Shown: positions 24,035-36,671 of the stretch, one piece after another
How the letters are laid out: each line of letters opens with the position of its first letter
Position numbering within the stretch: the first letter of the stretch is position 1
NCBI GenBank assembly: GCA_930367215.1
Contig: OV884059.1
Coordinates: 148,984,511-149,048,510, forward strand
Reading direction: 5' to 3'
DNA length: 64,000 bases
From: Pollenia angustigena
Taxonomy: Eukaryota > Arthropoda > Insecta > Diptera > Polleniidae
Notes under the pieces: model-generated
Told to the model about the DNA's origin: nothing
Seen by the model: the letters and a program-made list of their open reading frames with translations, nothing else
The model's database searches: none
Program-made: the position numbers and the translations under genes

Positions 24035-24137
24035 CAAAGATTCGGCACAGCCGAATATAGCACTCTAACTTGTTTTTTGTGTTGTTGTATATGTTTAAAT
24101 CTAATTTGTTTACGTGTGTAAATGTTAGTATTTCAGA

Positions 24138-25012
24138 CTATATTTCGCTCATTTGCTGCAACGTCGTCATAACTCAAAAAAAAATACATTACGAAATTAA
24201 AGTGTTTAGAGTTCTTTATTTATTTACCTGATTTCAAATTGGGAAATTATAAAAGAATTTATTCTATGAGTTAAATTTCAGTTATGTATTTTGTAAAGCT
24301 TTTTTGTAATAGTTCTATTCCTTTAATTTTTCAGAAATGACTTTATACACTACCAGACTATTATATTGTATTTTCTTTTTACATTTTACCTTAGCCTTCC
24401 TTGGGAAAGCAATGAGGTATATTTTATGTACAGAAAAATTTACAATTATTAGACACCAGTAGAATGTAATGCATTTTTTGGCCCGCTACGGCCTTCGTCA
24501 GCATTCTTTGTGTCTCACTGGATAGTGTTACTTTATAAATTGAATGTATTTAACTCAACTATTTTAACAAATAGAAACTGGGAATTATTTCCTTCCGAAG
24601 GTTACTTTTATATTATATTCAACATTTTTAATTTTTCGAATTTATTCTATGAGCTAAATTTCCGTTATGTATTTTATAAAGCTTTTTTGTAATAGTTCTA
24701 TTCCTTAAATTTTTCAGAAATGACTTTATACACTACCAGACTATTACAAAAAAGCTTTATAAAATACATAACGGATATTGAGCTCATAGAATAAATTCGA
24801 AAAAAAAATTAAAAAATGTTGAATATAATATAAAGTAACCTTCGGGAGGAAATAATTCCCAGTTTCTATTTGTTGAAATTATAAAAGATGAATTTTATAG
24901 GTACACAATACAAAGAAAAACTTGACGAACATTTCTGCATCACTAACTTCAAAATTTAATTTTTTGGAGTTATGACGACGTTGCAGCAAATGAGCGATAT
25001 AGCCTTAAATAT
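24138..25012. mobile_element. MITE split by an internal insertion
   Basis: Outer inverted ends CGCTCATTTGCTGCAACGTC / GACGTTGCAGCAAATGAGCG continue to ATAACTC. These match the intact 254-bp relative at 34977-35230. The middle (24257-24874) is foreign: it is flanked by a 14-bp direct duplication GAAATTATAAAAGA (24243-24256 and 24875-24888), whose single-copy equivalent lies in the intact relative. The insert itself is partly palindromic (arms about 24562-24690 and 24750-24877) and partly a direct repeat (24259-24366 against 24647-24751). Confidence 0.75.
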
Positions 25013-26490
25013 TTATTTATTTATGTAAGTGTGTATGTTTGTGTGTAGTTCACCATGGTTAACAGTCAACAACAATCATGACAATTTGTAGCGACAATTC
25101 AACACGGATACGATCGGTTTAACTACCAACAACAAACAATAAAAGCAATAGCCACAATAACAACACAAAAAAAAGCAAACAACATGAAAAAACAACAAAC
25201 TAGCTGTCAACTAAACAACATTTGTTGATTGCAACATTGACCACCTATTTGTTGTCCTTATAAAGAAAAAACTGCAACAACTATCGTACGTACCCTTAAA
25301 CTGTGCTTTTTTGCTTTTTGCATTTTAAATTAATACAATAACAATTCGTTTAATCTGATTAATCAAAATGTTTTCAATTAATTTTTATTCAAAACGTTTT
25401 ATGTCTTTTTGTTGCTCAAACTGACAACGAGATAAAATCCATAGAAAAAACTCAGATTTTTGACCACTTAAAGGCCAAAATGTTAAATGATCATGTGTTA
25501 GAAAAACACGAGCAAACTTATTTTGGAAAAAAAAGTTAACAAGGAAAACATTTACACTTTAGACGCTTGAATGTTGGGCTAAGAAGAGGGTCGGACACAC
25601 TTACATTCACAATTTAAAAATAAGGCAGACAAAAGGTAGTAAATAAAACCAAACTGCATATTTGGTGCAGTTAATCTGCATACTTATGGGTTTTTTTTTT
25701 CAATAAACTTGTTCTGTAATTATAGCATTTTGTAAATGATTTTAATTTATTTTAAATAACTGTTAAAGATTGAGTTTTTTTTTAATCTTAAAATAACTGT
25801 TATAAAATAACTTTTTTGATACCACTTATAACCGTTACGGTCCCTGGTTAAAACAAATTTTTTAATTTGTTGGTGAAAAAGGTTAGAAGATTGAGGTAGG
25901 GAACCAGTTCTACCCTTTTCACCAAACAATTGTTTAGAAGCCCTTTTAAGCATTTTTCAATCCAAATTTAGCATTTTTTGTTGATTCATGCCCGTAATTT
26001 CTACAAGTGAAGCACAGCCGCGAATAACGTTTTAAGTTCCAAAATAATTTTTTTTCAGGAGAGCAAAAAAAGCGTTTTTAACAGGCAAGATTATTAATTT
26101 TTTAGTTTTTTTTTTAGATTATTAAAAATAATGATAACAAAAATTTTTATGCAAAATATCAACAAATTTAAAACATAAATTACATGCAAATTTACAGTTT
26201 ATAACTTTTTTTTAGTGGAAAAACGTTTCATTTCCACAATCACGATGTCATTTAAAACGTTCTTCCACTACACAAAGCATCATGACTGATGGCTTTTAAA
26301 ACGTTATTCCACGTTTAAAACCATTTACTTTGTATAATTTTTAAGTAACTTACAACGTTCTTCCACTAGCTGACTCTTTGTAGGCTTTAAGGTGCATAAT
26401 TTTGGTTGATTTGAGGTTTAAGCAGTGTACGAGAGTAATGTTAACGGTTATCTGCAAAAAAACAGTTCTTGCAAAAAGTGGCTTTGCTTC
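25013..26490. other. Low-copy non-coding DNA
   Basis: CAACAACAA-rich tract at 25090-25290. Repeated AACGTTCTTCCAC words lie in 26260-26370 (three copies). No gene recognised. Confidence 0.35.
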
Positions 26491-26507
26491 AATTAGATAT
26501 CTAGCTG

Positions 26508-27717
26508 CTAGAGTTGTCAATTATTCGCCTTTCAACTTTGTTCGAATAATTCAACTAATTGTTTTTGTTCGTTCGATCAAACGATTAAATCTAAAAAATT
26601 ATTCGATTAATCGATGAGAATAACGAATAAAAAAATTATTTTAACAAAAAAATTACTATGGAAAATCTTCCATTCCATCCGCTATTACTTCTTCTTTTTT
26701 TGATGCATAAGATTTTTCATCTTAACTCCAAATCGTTGTATTACTTTAAGGCATCGTAAAACCCTTAATTGCTTAATAATCCGATATTACTCTGGATTTT
26801 CGAAAGGCGTTGGAAGACCTACCATCTTCAGCCAAACTTCTGTCTACAATTTCTATCGACAGCCGCCGTCTTAATGTATTTTTCCATTGGACCAAGTTCG
26901 GCATTTCTTGATGTCGTTGGATTATCTTCCACTACATCGTTTTAAATGGTAGTATTGTGGCACTTACAAATTGTAAAGATATACATATATAATTTAAAAA
27001 AAATTTTATTATAGTACAATAACAACAATTTTTACTTTCATATTATGATTTATATAAATCAATTCTTTATTTTTAAGCTTTTCGTTTATTTCTAAATTTT
27101 TCATCCGAAATTGAAAGATTCCCTTTCTTCAAAATTTTTTAACGTTTGACTTAAAAACAAAACAGCTGATACAATTAAGAAGATGAGATACAAAACTCGT
27201 TCGTTGCAAAATTAAAAATACGAGATGGCAAAGGATTCTTACAGTTCTTTTGGCGCTTTATTAGACGAAATATTCTGATTGCATGTCCGTGCTAAAAACA
27301 TGGAAGAGGACATGCATTGATACAATTATATCATTTCATTTCGTATTTTAAATTTTGTAACGAACGAGTTTTGCAACTCACCTACTCAAATGTTTGATAA
27401 GATTTGTTAAATAAAAACATAAAATACATTTTTGATATACAATGAGTGCAAAAATTAAGATTAATTACAACCAGGGCTATAGCAGCAATATTTTTTAACT
27501 TTCCTACATTTTGTATAAAATCACTAAAACCTTATGAGAATTAATCAAATTCTAAGCTTTTATTTAATTTATTTTTTAATAAAAAATGGTTGTTCGATTA
27601 ATCGACAATATTTAATCGATTTATTCGTTATTCGAAAATCGGCGTTTTGAACTTATTTGAACAAGAGTTTGGTTTTGTTTGATCGATTAATCGAATTATT
27701 CTTAATCGGTTGACAAA
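26508..27717. mobile_element. Possible hAT-like element with ATTCGATTAATCGA ends
   Basis: 26515-26625 and 27595-27710 are both rich in TTCGATTAATCGA words and sit about 1.2 kb apart. TAGAGTTGTCAA opens the left side and TTGACAAAAACC closes the right, a partial inverted match. TAGATATCTA occurs just outside on both sides (26494-26503 and about 27729-27738) but with unequal gaps. Weak call. Confidence 0.35.
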
Positions 27718-28238
27718 AACCGATGCGTATAGATATCTATGGTGTGAGGTTTTTTCATAATTTTAAAACGTATTTCTTGACTTCGGGTTAAATTTGACAC
27801 CATAGATACTCGATAGTTAATTTACGAAGGCTAAATTAACGTAGAATTCCAAAAATAGTGTTACCAGTACTGAAATTCTGTAACTTTTTAACGACAAAAA
27901 ATTGTCGTTAAGTAGTCAAAATTCGTTAGCTAACGAAAATTGTCGTTAAGAGCTATTCTGTAATGAAATTTTAACAATTTTTATCGGCAAAAAATGTCGG
28001 TAGCTAACGACACAAAAAAAGTTCATGTTAAATAATAACGACAATAAATGTACTGTTAACAGATTAAAAATAGAGAGTAAAGTAGCCAATTTTTAACACA
28101 AAAAAAGTAAGAAAGTATAGACGATCAAGTCCGACTCTACATTGCAGTATTTGGGCGATCATGTTTCCGCCTAAAAAAGTATGTTGTGAGGTTAATATTC
28201 ACATAAGACATTTTGTGCCAATATTATCTAAGTATCTA

Positions 28239-30722
28239 CACACAGAAAACAAATTGGTTGGGAAACGGTTGCAGTAATAAAATATTGATCAAGTAACATG
28301 ATTTATTATTGCAACTATTAAAAATGTATAGTTCTAACTGATTTTTAATTCTCTTGATTAAAAAAATAATGTTCCAACTGAAATATGATTCCTTCAATTC
28401 TTTTATTAGTTATGATAACTAATTTAATTAAGTTCTAAAAATTAGTACAAATGGTTAGAATCACAACCGAATTTAATATAGGGCAATACTGAATATTGGT
28501 CATTGCAATCAATAATTTGCTTTCGTCAATAAATTTTGTAATATAAATGATTATTCATGTATTGCTGCTAATTATTGATTGTTGGAATAGATTCAATTCG
28601 AGTACAACAAATGAAAATATATTTATTTGGCATTCACAACCAAAAAATAGTTAAAAGCCCCAATTGCTTACTAAATTTTCTGTCAAAACATTTGATAGAT
28701 TAAATTAATTTTTAATATTATATTTAAAAAATATATTTGCGGTCAAAAATGGAAAATGTGAAAAACTTAATAAATAGGGGTAAGTAATTTACGTTTTCTT
28801 GTAGGTACACACAGAAAACAAATTGGTTGGGAAACGGTTGCAGTAATAAAATATTGATCAAGTAGCATGATTTATTATTGCAACTATTAAAAATGTATAG
28901 TTCTAACTGATTTTTAATTCTCTTGATTATTAAAACGTTGTTCCAACTGAAATATGATTCCCTCAATTCTTTTATTAGTTATGAAAACTAATTAAATTAA
29001 GTTCTAAAAATTAGTACAAATGATTAGAATCACAACCGAATTAAATATAGGGCAACACTGAATATTGGTCATTGCAATCAATAATTTGCTTTCGTCAATA
29101 AATTTTGTAATATAAATGTTTATTCATTTATTGCAGCTAATTATTGATTGTTGGAATAGATTCAATTCGAGTACAACAAATGAAAATATAATTATTCGAA
29201 ATTCACAACCAAAAAATAGTTAAAAGCCCCAATTGCTTACTAAATTTTCTGTCAAAACATTTGATAGATAAAATTAATTTTTAATATTATATTTAAAAAA
29301 TATATTTGCGGTCAAAAATGGAAAATGTGAAAAACTTAATAAATACACGTGTATACATATGTATGTATGAATGTATGTATTATTTTTTATACCCTGCAAA
29401 TTATATTGGACTTCTTGATCCATTTTGATCCTGGACTGGTTGATCCATTTTGATCCTGGACTGGTCCAATGTAGTGCAAGTATGGACCATGTCATTATTA
29501 AAAAGAGTTTGCAGTGAAACGACATGTCTTGGTTTTTTAACGACATGTTTTCGTTTGGAACGAATTCAAAGCTAATCCTCTGGAGTATACCATGGAGTAG
29601 TTTTAAGACTTCCCCTTTGTAATGCAAGCTGGGTTATATGGTACTGCCCTAGGACATCGTACTGTAAAATGACCAATTTTTTCCATTCATTGAGATTACC
29701 TTTGGACAAGTCCTTGCCCCTTATGGGCTACATTTGACCGGTTAAAAAAAAATATATTGATAACGACAATCAAATCTCTTGTTATGAACACCAATTATGT
29801 GTTAATTCAGTTGCAGCTATCATATATTCGGGTATAAGCACAATTTTGTTTCTAATAATCATACTAACAACTAACAATATCTGTTGTTATGACTGATAGT
29901 GTACTAAAATTCAAATGTTGCTATCAAACCTATTATGCTAAGCAACGAAATTTTCAGTAATTGGAACCGAATTGTGTGATAGTACATACAACCGACGAAA
30001 TTCGATTGGCGCCAAATTCGGTTGTCATCACGAATCTGTTTTCTCTGTGTATGAACATATACACGTACATACATATGTTTGTATGAATGTATGTATTATT
30101 TTTTATAGCCTGCAAATTATATTGGACTTCTTGATCCATTGTGATGCTGGACTGGTCCAATGTAGTGCAAGTATGGACCATGTCATTATTAAAAAGAGTT
30201 TGTCGTTTTTTAACGACATGTTTTAGTTTTGAAACGATTTCAAAGCTAATCCTCTGGAGTAAACCATGGAGTAGTTTTAAGACTTCCCCTTTGTAATGCA
30301 AGCTGGGTTATATGGTCCTGCCCTAGGACATCGTACTGTAAAATAACCCATTTTTTCCATTCATTGAGATTACCTTTGGACAAGTCCTTGCCCCTTATGG
30401 GCTACATTTGACCGGTTAAAAAAAATATATTGATAACGACAATCAAATCTCTTGTTATGAACACCAATTATGTGTTAATTAAGTTGCACCTATCATTTAT
30501 TCGGGTATAAGCACAATTTTGTTTCTAATAATCATACTAACAACTAACAATATCTGTTGTTATGACTGATAGTGTACTAAAATTCAAATGTTGCTATCAA
30601 AACTATTATGCTAAGCAACGAAATTTTCAGTAATTGGAACCGAATTGTGTGATAGTACATGCAACCGACGAAATTCGATTGGCGCCGAATTCGGTCGTGA
30701 TCACGAATCGGTTTTCTCTGTG
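28239..30722. mobile_element. Rearranged TA-flanked element: 5' half twice, 3' half twice
   Basis: The full element is 28808-30049 (TA|CACACAGAAAACAAATTGG ... GTTTTCTCTGTG|TA). Its first ~538 bp also occur at 28239-28776. Its last ~670 bp also occur at 30056-30722, ending GGTTTTCTCTGTG|TA. The 3' half includes a CCTGCAAATTATATTGGAC segment related to 45135-45502. Order is 5'-5'-3'-3', all in the same orientation and all very similar. Non-coding. Confidence 0.75.
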
Positions 30723-31132
30723 TACTACCATTATTAGTGTATTCGTATGGGAGCTGGGTTAAATATGGACCGATTCTAAAAAAATTTGTTCTGGTGATTT
30801 ATGTAGGTTGCGACAAAATATTTTTGGATCTTATTCAACTCAAATGTCTATAAAACAAAATAGCTATTAATAGGCACAAAACCCTATTCCGGAAAGAAGG
30901 ATATTAAAATTAAATAACTGCTTCCCACCATTATAAAATGGCTTCGGCCTTGTGACAATAAACGCATATGTGCCAAATTTTATAAAATTATTTTTAAAAT
31001 TGCGACCTGTAATTTGCGCACAAGGTTATATTGGACAGACAACCAGCCATCCTGATAGAAGAACGGGCTTCGTTAAATGGATTCTGACATTGATTCTGAG
31101 TCAATCGGTATACTAAAAGGCATGCCCAGAAC

Positions 31133-32599
31133 GGCTGTAGGAAATATCGCCCAAAGAAAAATCGCCCAAAAAAAAAAATGAAAAATCGCCCAAAAAAATT
31201 GCATGTAAAATTGGGCCTGATTTCATATGAAAAATGGCCCAAAATTTTTGGGCTATTTATCGTTATTGTTGGGTGATTTTTCGTTTTTTAAATTCATAAT
31301 GAAAAATCACCCAAAAATGTTGTATGAAAAATGGCCCAAAAAAAATGGGCTATTTTTAAAATTCTACCATAATCTTACATAGCAGAGAAAACCATGTTTT
31401 ATTATGGTTGCAAACAACAAAACTATTTTTCAAGAAACTAATTTAACCATTATATGGTTGTCGGCGACAATGATTTGGTTAACTTAAACATAATATCGGT
31501 AGAATTTTTTTAAAAATGGTTTTGTAGCTTTTTCTCTGGGTGTATATATTAAATATATACATATATATCGAAAATAAGGATTTTCTCTTCTATGGTATAA
31601 CAAATACTGGCTTCGCTAACTAAAGCTTCTCTGTATCGCCGGCCTTCGGCCGGGCGCAAGGATTTTCTCCTCTATGGTATAACAAAGACCGGCTTCGCTA
31701 ACTAAAGCTTCTCTGTATAGACGGCCTTCGGCCGGGCTCAAGAATTTTCTCCTCTATGGTATAACAAACACCGGCTTCGCTAACTAAAGCTTCTCTGCGT
31801 AGTCGGCCTTGTTCGGAAACAAGGCAGTTTTTCGAAGCTTTACATAGCGAAACCGGTTTTTTTTAGACCATAAAGGAGAAAATCCTTGCGCCCGGCCGAA
31901 GGCCGGCTATACAGAGAAGCTTTAGTTAGCGAAGCCGGTCTTTGTTATACCATAGAGGAGAAAATCCTTGCGCCCGGCCGAAGGCCGGCTATACAGAGAA
32001 GCTTTAGTTAGCGAAGCCAGTATTTGTTATACCATAGAAGATGAAATCCTTATTTTGGATATATGTATATATTTAATATATACACCCGGAGTAAAAGCTT
32101 TAAAAATATTTTATCCATATTATGTTTAATTTAACCAAATCATTGTCACCGACAACCATATTATGGTTAAATAAGTATCTTTAAAAAAATCACTTGAAAT
32201 TTTAACGGTATTTTAAAAAAAAATTTACACATGTTTGATAATAAGTTAAGTTGCGGACGTTGCAAAGTGTCATAACGTCCTCGTCCTCGTCTTCGATGGA
32301 CATTATGACACTTTAAAAGTGTCCAAGGACACTACGACACTGAACGTTATGACATGTCACCTAAATTTATATGAATAATAAACACTTTTTTGCAAATTTA
32401 GTAATTTTTTTTTTTTTTTTTTTCGGAAAAAATTCGTTTTTGCTTTTTGGGTCATTTTTCATTTTCTTTTTGGGCCCTTTTTCGTTTTTTTTGGGCAAAA
32501 TTTCATATTTACCTTTTTGGGTCATTTTTCATGTTCGCTTGGGCGATTTTTCATTTTTTTTTTCGGGCCATTTTTCTTTGGGCTATATTTCCTACAGCC
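31133..32599. mobile_element. Foldback-like element, 1467 bp, with perfect 9-bp target duplication
   Basis: Inverted ends GGCTGTAGGAAATATCGCCC / complement ending CCTACAGCC, flanked by GCCCAGAAC at 31124-31132 and 32600-32608. The outer arms are arrays of AAAAATCGCCCAAAAA-like units. The middle is a second palindrome with TATATATTAAATATATAC arms enclosing three 82-bp repeats on each side. A 9-bp duplication plus arms made of short tandem repeats matches Foldback (FB) elements of Drosophila. Assignment to that or another MULE-like group is inference. No transposase. Confidence 0.85.
31576..32051. repeat. Mirror array: three 82-bp units facing three 82-bp units
   Basis: AAGGATTTTC starts units at 31576, 31658 and 31740; the inverted units end at 31887, 31969 and 32051. 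All spacings are 82 and all pairs share the same centre (31813.5), so the two arms have identical length. Each unit contains CCGGCCTTCGGCCGG, itself a hairpin, within otherwise AT-rich DNA. The centre is CCTTGTTCGGAAACAAGG. Confidence 0.92.
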
Positions 32600-33003
32600 G
32601 CCCAGAACTTTTATTTTAATGTGTTACACACATTCGTACAACAACATAATATCCTCTTCACATACAGTAGTGTAGGTATAAAAAGTAAGAGCAGAATGTT
32701 GTGCTAGAGTGGCTCAGTCACCTGAAAATTTTTCCCTATGTATAGAAAGATTTAAAAGCAACATATTTGTTTAGAAATATAATCAATATTTACGCGTTTT
32801 CATTCATGTTTTGTTAAAATAAATGCAATAAAGCAAATTTATTTTGTTCTTATATTTTTACCGATATTTGTCGTCAATATTTCTAAACAAAAATATTTGT
32901 TTATTTAAAATACAGAATAACAAATTCGTTAAAGTAACCGAGATTTCTCGTTAATTAACGATATCGGTAGTTAAATTCAAAAAGTTACAGAATTGAGGTA
33001 CAG

Positions 33004-34976
33004 ATAGGTAAAGATAACTGTTAGGTACGAATATGACCAAATATCTGTTTGTAGAAATTACGGCCATAAGCTGTAAAATTTCCATATTAGCAGTTGGTAT
33101 TTTCTTAAGCATTTTCCAATTATTTATTTAGCATTTGTTTGTAATAGAATTTACACAATTTTCAAAAATATACATCATCAATTTTCGGATATGAATTACA
33201 TAGTAATTTTTTCTTGTAACCATTGCAATTTTGTGATGGTTTATCGGGCGGCACCATGCTATTATGTTAGGGCAAAATAAACCACACAAAGTGCTTGACA
33301 AACATGTAAAAATTTTACGCTTGTACAAATATTTATTTTGTGTTCTTTATTGGGGTGTTTGTTGTTTAGACAAACATTATATTTGGCAGACATGTTGGAT
33401 ATTTGTTAATCTTTTTGTGGTGTCAAGCTAAAACTTTGCAGAGTTAAGAAGACTTTGAAGAAGAAGCACTAAAATAATTTTCAGTCGTAAATTCTTATTT
33501 TTAAAGCCGAATTTTTTTTCTACAAAACAGTAGCCCGTTTCTGTATTTCTCACATCGTAAAACTTTCCGCATGAAACGTGCGAATTGCAACAAAAATAGT
33601 GTGAAATAAAACAAAAAAGTGTTTCTGTAACAATATTTTGCGAAAAGTTTCTTACAAGAACTTTTTTTGTAAGAAATTACGATTTTCACATATAAAAGAG
33701 ACTTGGTAATCTTAACAAGGGAACTACTATGTACGTAATCAAACGGTAAAACATGCGCAAGGCGTAATCTTTATTTCTATCATTCTTGGTTGTAAGCAAG
33801 AATTTTTATTTTTGTTATTTATTTTAATACTTTTTATGTTAAATAATTAATTTGTTTTATTTAAAAAAATTTTGTTTCCTTCAAAGGAAATAAAAATTTA
33901 TAAAAACAGAAATGGCAAAAATAAAATAATAAAAAAAAATATTATTTTAGCATTTTTTAGTTTATTTTTTTTAAGCCAACTAAGCTGTAAAATTTTTTTA
34001 ACAAATTATCAAAATAAGCTGGTTTCTTTGCGCATTTTACTGGTTGCTTAGACAAGATCATCAGGAAACATTATCCAAAAAATTTTTAGAAAAACCAAAG
34101 ATATAAGTAAAGAAAACTGCAGAGTGAATGAGAGTTTCAAACAGTCAAAAAGTCTTATTTGCAACGATATCGAACATGAAAAAAAAATACCAACAATAAA
34201 CAGTGCGTTTATCTTTTCTTACATTACCCGCTACAATTGGTTGGAGTTCTCTCTTGGGAATAAGGCAGTTTTATTATATATCTAAAACGCTTCACCGGCA
34301 AAGCTCCCCATTTGTCTTCTTTTTTTGAATACATTGTAAGGGTATTGCATTAATTCATTTTAAATTGGTCAGTCTAAGGTATTTCAAAATAAAAGTTCAA
34401 AGCAAGATATTTGCTGCAAAAAAATATTGATCGGAATTTTTTTTTTTAAATTGGTATAATAAAAATTTTATAAGCTTTTAAAGCTCGTCACGTACGATTT
34501 TGTTAGTACTAAAATGCAACTAAATGCATCATCTTATTAATTTGGTATTTAGTTTAAATTTGGTCAAACATTATTTTATTACAATCAAAATCATCTTACA
34601 AAATTTTTTTGGAATCGGTCCATTATTGACCATAGCTCCCATACAAGATCTACACCCGAAAATAGCTTTAAGTGCCATAACTTCCTAATTAATGTTGGTA
34701 TTTACATAAAAATTTCCGACAGTTACTTTTACGATAGGTACTATGTCATGACAAAATGTTGTGCGGGTAGGTCCAAAATTAACCTTCTTTAAATCGGCTA
34801 GGGGCAAACAAATCTCATATTGATGGAGATAACTTAGTAATATTCGGCACAAATAACTTTTATATAATTCTTAACCTCGTAGCATAGTTCTGTTCTGGCG
34901 ATCTTGATTGGCCACGGGCCCCAAGTAGGGTACACTCTCAAAAAAAATTTTTTTTATATATTATAGTGTAGGGTAT
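33004..34976. other. Intergenic DNA, mostly unrecognised
   Basis: No gene recognised. Contains the dispersed repeat at 34016-34079. GTCACGTACGAT first appears at 34487 and recurs at 35695 and 35833. The rest shows nothing I can support. Confidence 0.35.
34016..34079 (+). repeat. Dispersed short repeat (three copies in window)
   Basis: A segment around TGCGCATTTNACYGGTTGCTTA followed by GATC occurs at 34016-34079, at 15346-15390 (continuing after an inserted MITE at 15565), and inverted at 5252-5315. Part of some larger, unrecognised repeat. Confidence 0.65.
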
Positions 34977-35230
34977 CATATCGCTCATTTGCTGCAAGAC
35001 CGGCATAACTCAAAAAATCCATTTCGAGATAAACGCATTTAAAGTTTTTGATTTGCACTAACTACTTAGAAAAAAAGAAGACACATTCTCTTCAAACTGG
35101 GAAAGTATAAAAGATATAAAGATGAATTTAATACACAATATAAAGAAAAACAAAGCGAAAAATTCTGCATCTCTAACTCCAAACTTTCATTTTTTGAGTT
35201 ATGCCGGTCTTGCAGCAAATGAGCGATATG
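34977..35230. mobile_element. MITE, 254 bp, intact relative of 24138-25012
   Basis: Near-perfect inverted ends of about 42 bp: CATATCGCTCATTTGCTGCA then AGACCGGCATAACTC, and the exact complement at the right. The interior contains TATAAAAGATATAAAGATGA and ACACAATATAAAGAAAAAC. Target duplication not clear. Non-coding. Confidence 0.85.
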
Positions 35231-35325
35231 GTCGGGCTTGACCCTATACTTTCTTACTTTTTGTTTTAAGTTTTTATATACATATATTTACAAAAAATAT
35301 ATTTCATGCCATGTAAATACTATAA

Positions 35326-35476
35326 TGCTGGGTACACACAGTGCAATCTACATGCAATCTGTTTCAATGCAACCTCAAAATATCAAAGCGTTTTGATGTT
35401 GATGCAATCTGGAATGAATGAAAATGAATTTAATTCACTAGATTGCGTAAATGCGTTGCATAGTGTGTATCCAGCA
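35326..35476. mobile_element. Harbinger-like MITE, 151 bp
   Basis: TGCTGGGTACACAC at the left, GTGTGTATCCAGCA at the right (one mismatch), flanked by TAA at 35323-35325 and 35477-35479. The interior has the repeated word TGCAATCT. Non-coding. Confidence 0.82.
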
Positions 35477-35939
35477 TAAGAGAAAAATCTGTCACGTATG
35501 GTATGTCACGAACGATACTACATTTTGTTCATTATAAACCATCCAAAAAAAAAATGTTTCCAATTACGGATTATAAAGGAAAAATATGTGGTTTAATGTA
35601 AAAAATTAAAAAAAGAAGAAAAACCACCAACAATTCGCAGATTTTCGTATTTTTTTAAATTCACCTCAAACTCACTTCCGTTTTATGTCACGTACGATAT
35701 GCACTTATTTTGCTCGATATTTTGAACAACAAGGTTCCGATTTTAATAATTTTTTTTCATATATAGTACCCTCTAAATGAAAAATAATGATAAAAAAATT
35801 TTCCAGTTCTATCTTTCTGAAGGCGTACAAATGTCACGTACGATGACATGGAAATGCCCATATATAAAAAATTATTTGTTTTTATATAAGCGATTTAACC
35901 ATTTTTTTTTAATATAATTGTTTTTATATAATACGCTAA

Positions 35940-36158
35940 GGCCCGTTTCCACAACTTACCGATAGCTGAAAGTAGGATTTTATCGGCCGGATAAAATGTT
36001 ATCCATTATTACAACTTAACATTAACTCAAAGTGAGCGATAAGTTAATGGAAAGGTAATTTTACCTGTTAGGTTAGAGTAAAGTTGGAATAATAGAAAAC
36101 TTTGTATACGGCCGATAACATCCTACCTTTAGCTATCGGTGAGTTTCTAAAACGGCCT
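35940..36158. mobile_element. Harbinger-like MITE (GGCCCGTTTTCACAAC family), copy 1
   Basis: Inverted ends GGCCCGTTTCCACAACTTACC ... GCTATCGGTGAGTTTCTAAAACGGCC, TAA at both sides (one extra T at the right). Inner CCGATAGCTGAAAGTAGG pairs with CCTACCTTTAGCTATCGG. Same family as 37319-37508. Confidence 0.78.
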
Positions 36159-36671
36159 TAACCTATTTAGATCATTTCATTTGTATAACATACATATTCC
36201 ATGAAGTTAGGAAAATTCACCAGAAAAAGAAATGTGTTTAATTTTGCGATTATTTTCAACTGAATCGATTTTTATTTATTTATTCTATTAAATATTTTTT
36301 AATATACATTTTTTTGTTTTATTTTCTTTAACAATTTTCAGCTTTTCATTATTTCGATTCTATTTGAAATTCTTTTTATTCCTTTTACTATACAAAAATT
36401 TAAAGGCAGAACGGCGAAGTTTGTAGGAAAGAGAGAAAAAAGGTAAAGTGTGTTTCACATGTAGCGTCTATCTGCCTTTCAATTGCTGTATTATCAAAGT
36501 GGTCAGTCGTGCCACAAAGTATACAGAGATGAAAAAAGTGACGTGTGAAAAATGCCTAAATCAATTGCGAGGGCAGCTTTTGAAGGAAGAGAAAGAAAAC
36601 GTTTTTTGTTAGTGAAGTGACAATGCGTAAAAACAGGCCGCTACTATCTACACAAATTGCATAATCAAAAC

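Larger units (their letters stand above)
27865..33003. mobile_element. Possible 5.1-kb outer element hosting later insertions
   Basis: CAGTACTGAAATTCTGTAAC at the left and GTTACAGAATTGAGGTACAG at the right are imperfect inverted ends, with TTTTTAACGAC / GTTAAATTCAAAAA just inside. The 5' end resembles that of 44338-44990, which supports a family. No matching target duplication was found. It contains 28239-30722 and 31133-32599. The alternative is two unrelated fragments. Confidence 0.4.

Noticed and set aside
29274..30301. Two similar minus-strand frames (117 and 115 codons)
   Set aside because: They are the same stretch of the duplicated element half; similarity reflects repeat copies and no protein family is recognisable.
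32371..32707. Phe-rich + strand frames
   Set aside because: They are translations of the low-complexity foldback arm (TTTTTGGGCCATTTTTC units), not proteins.
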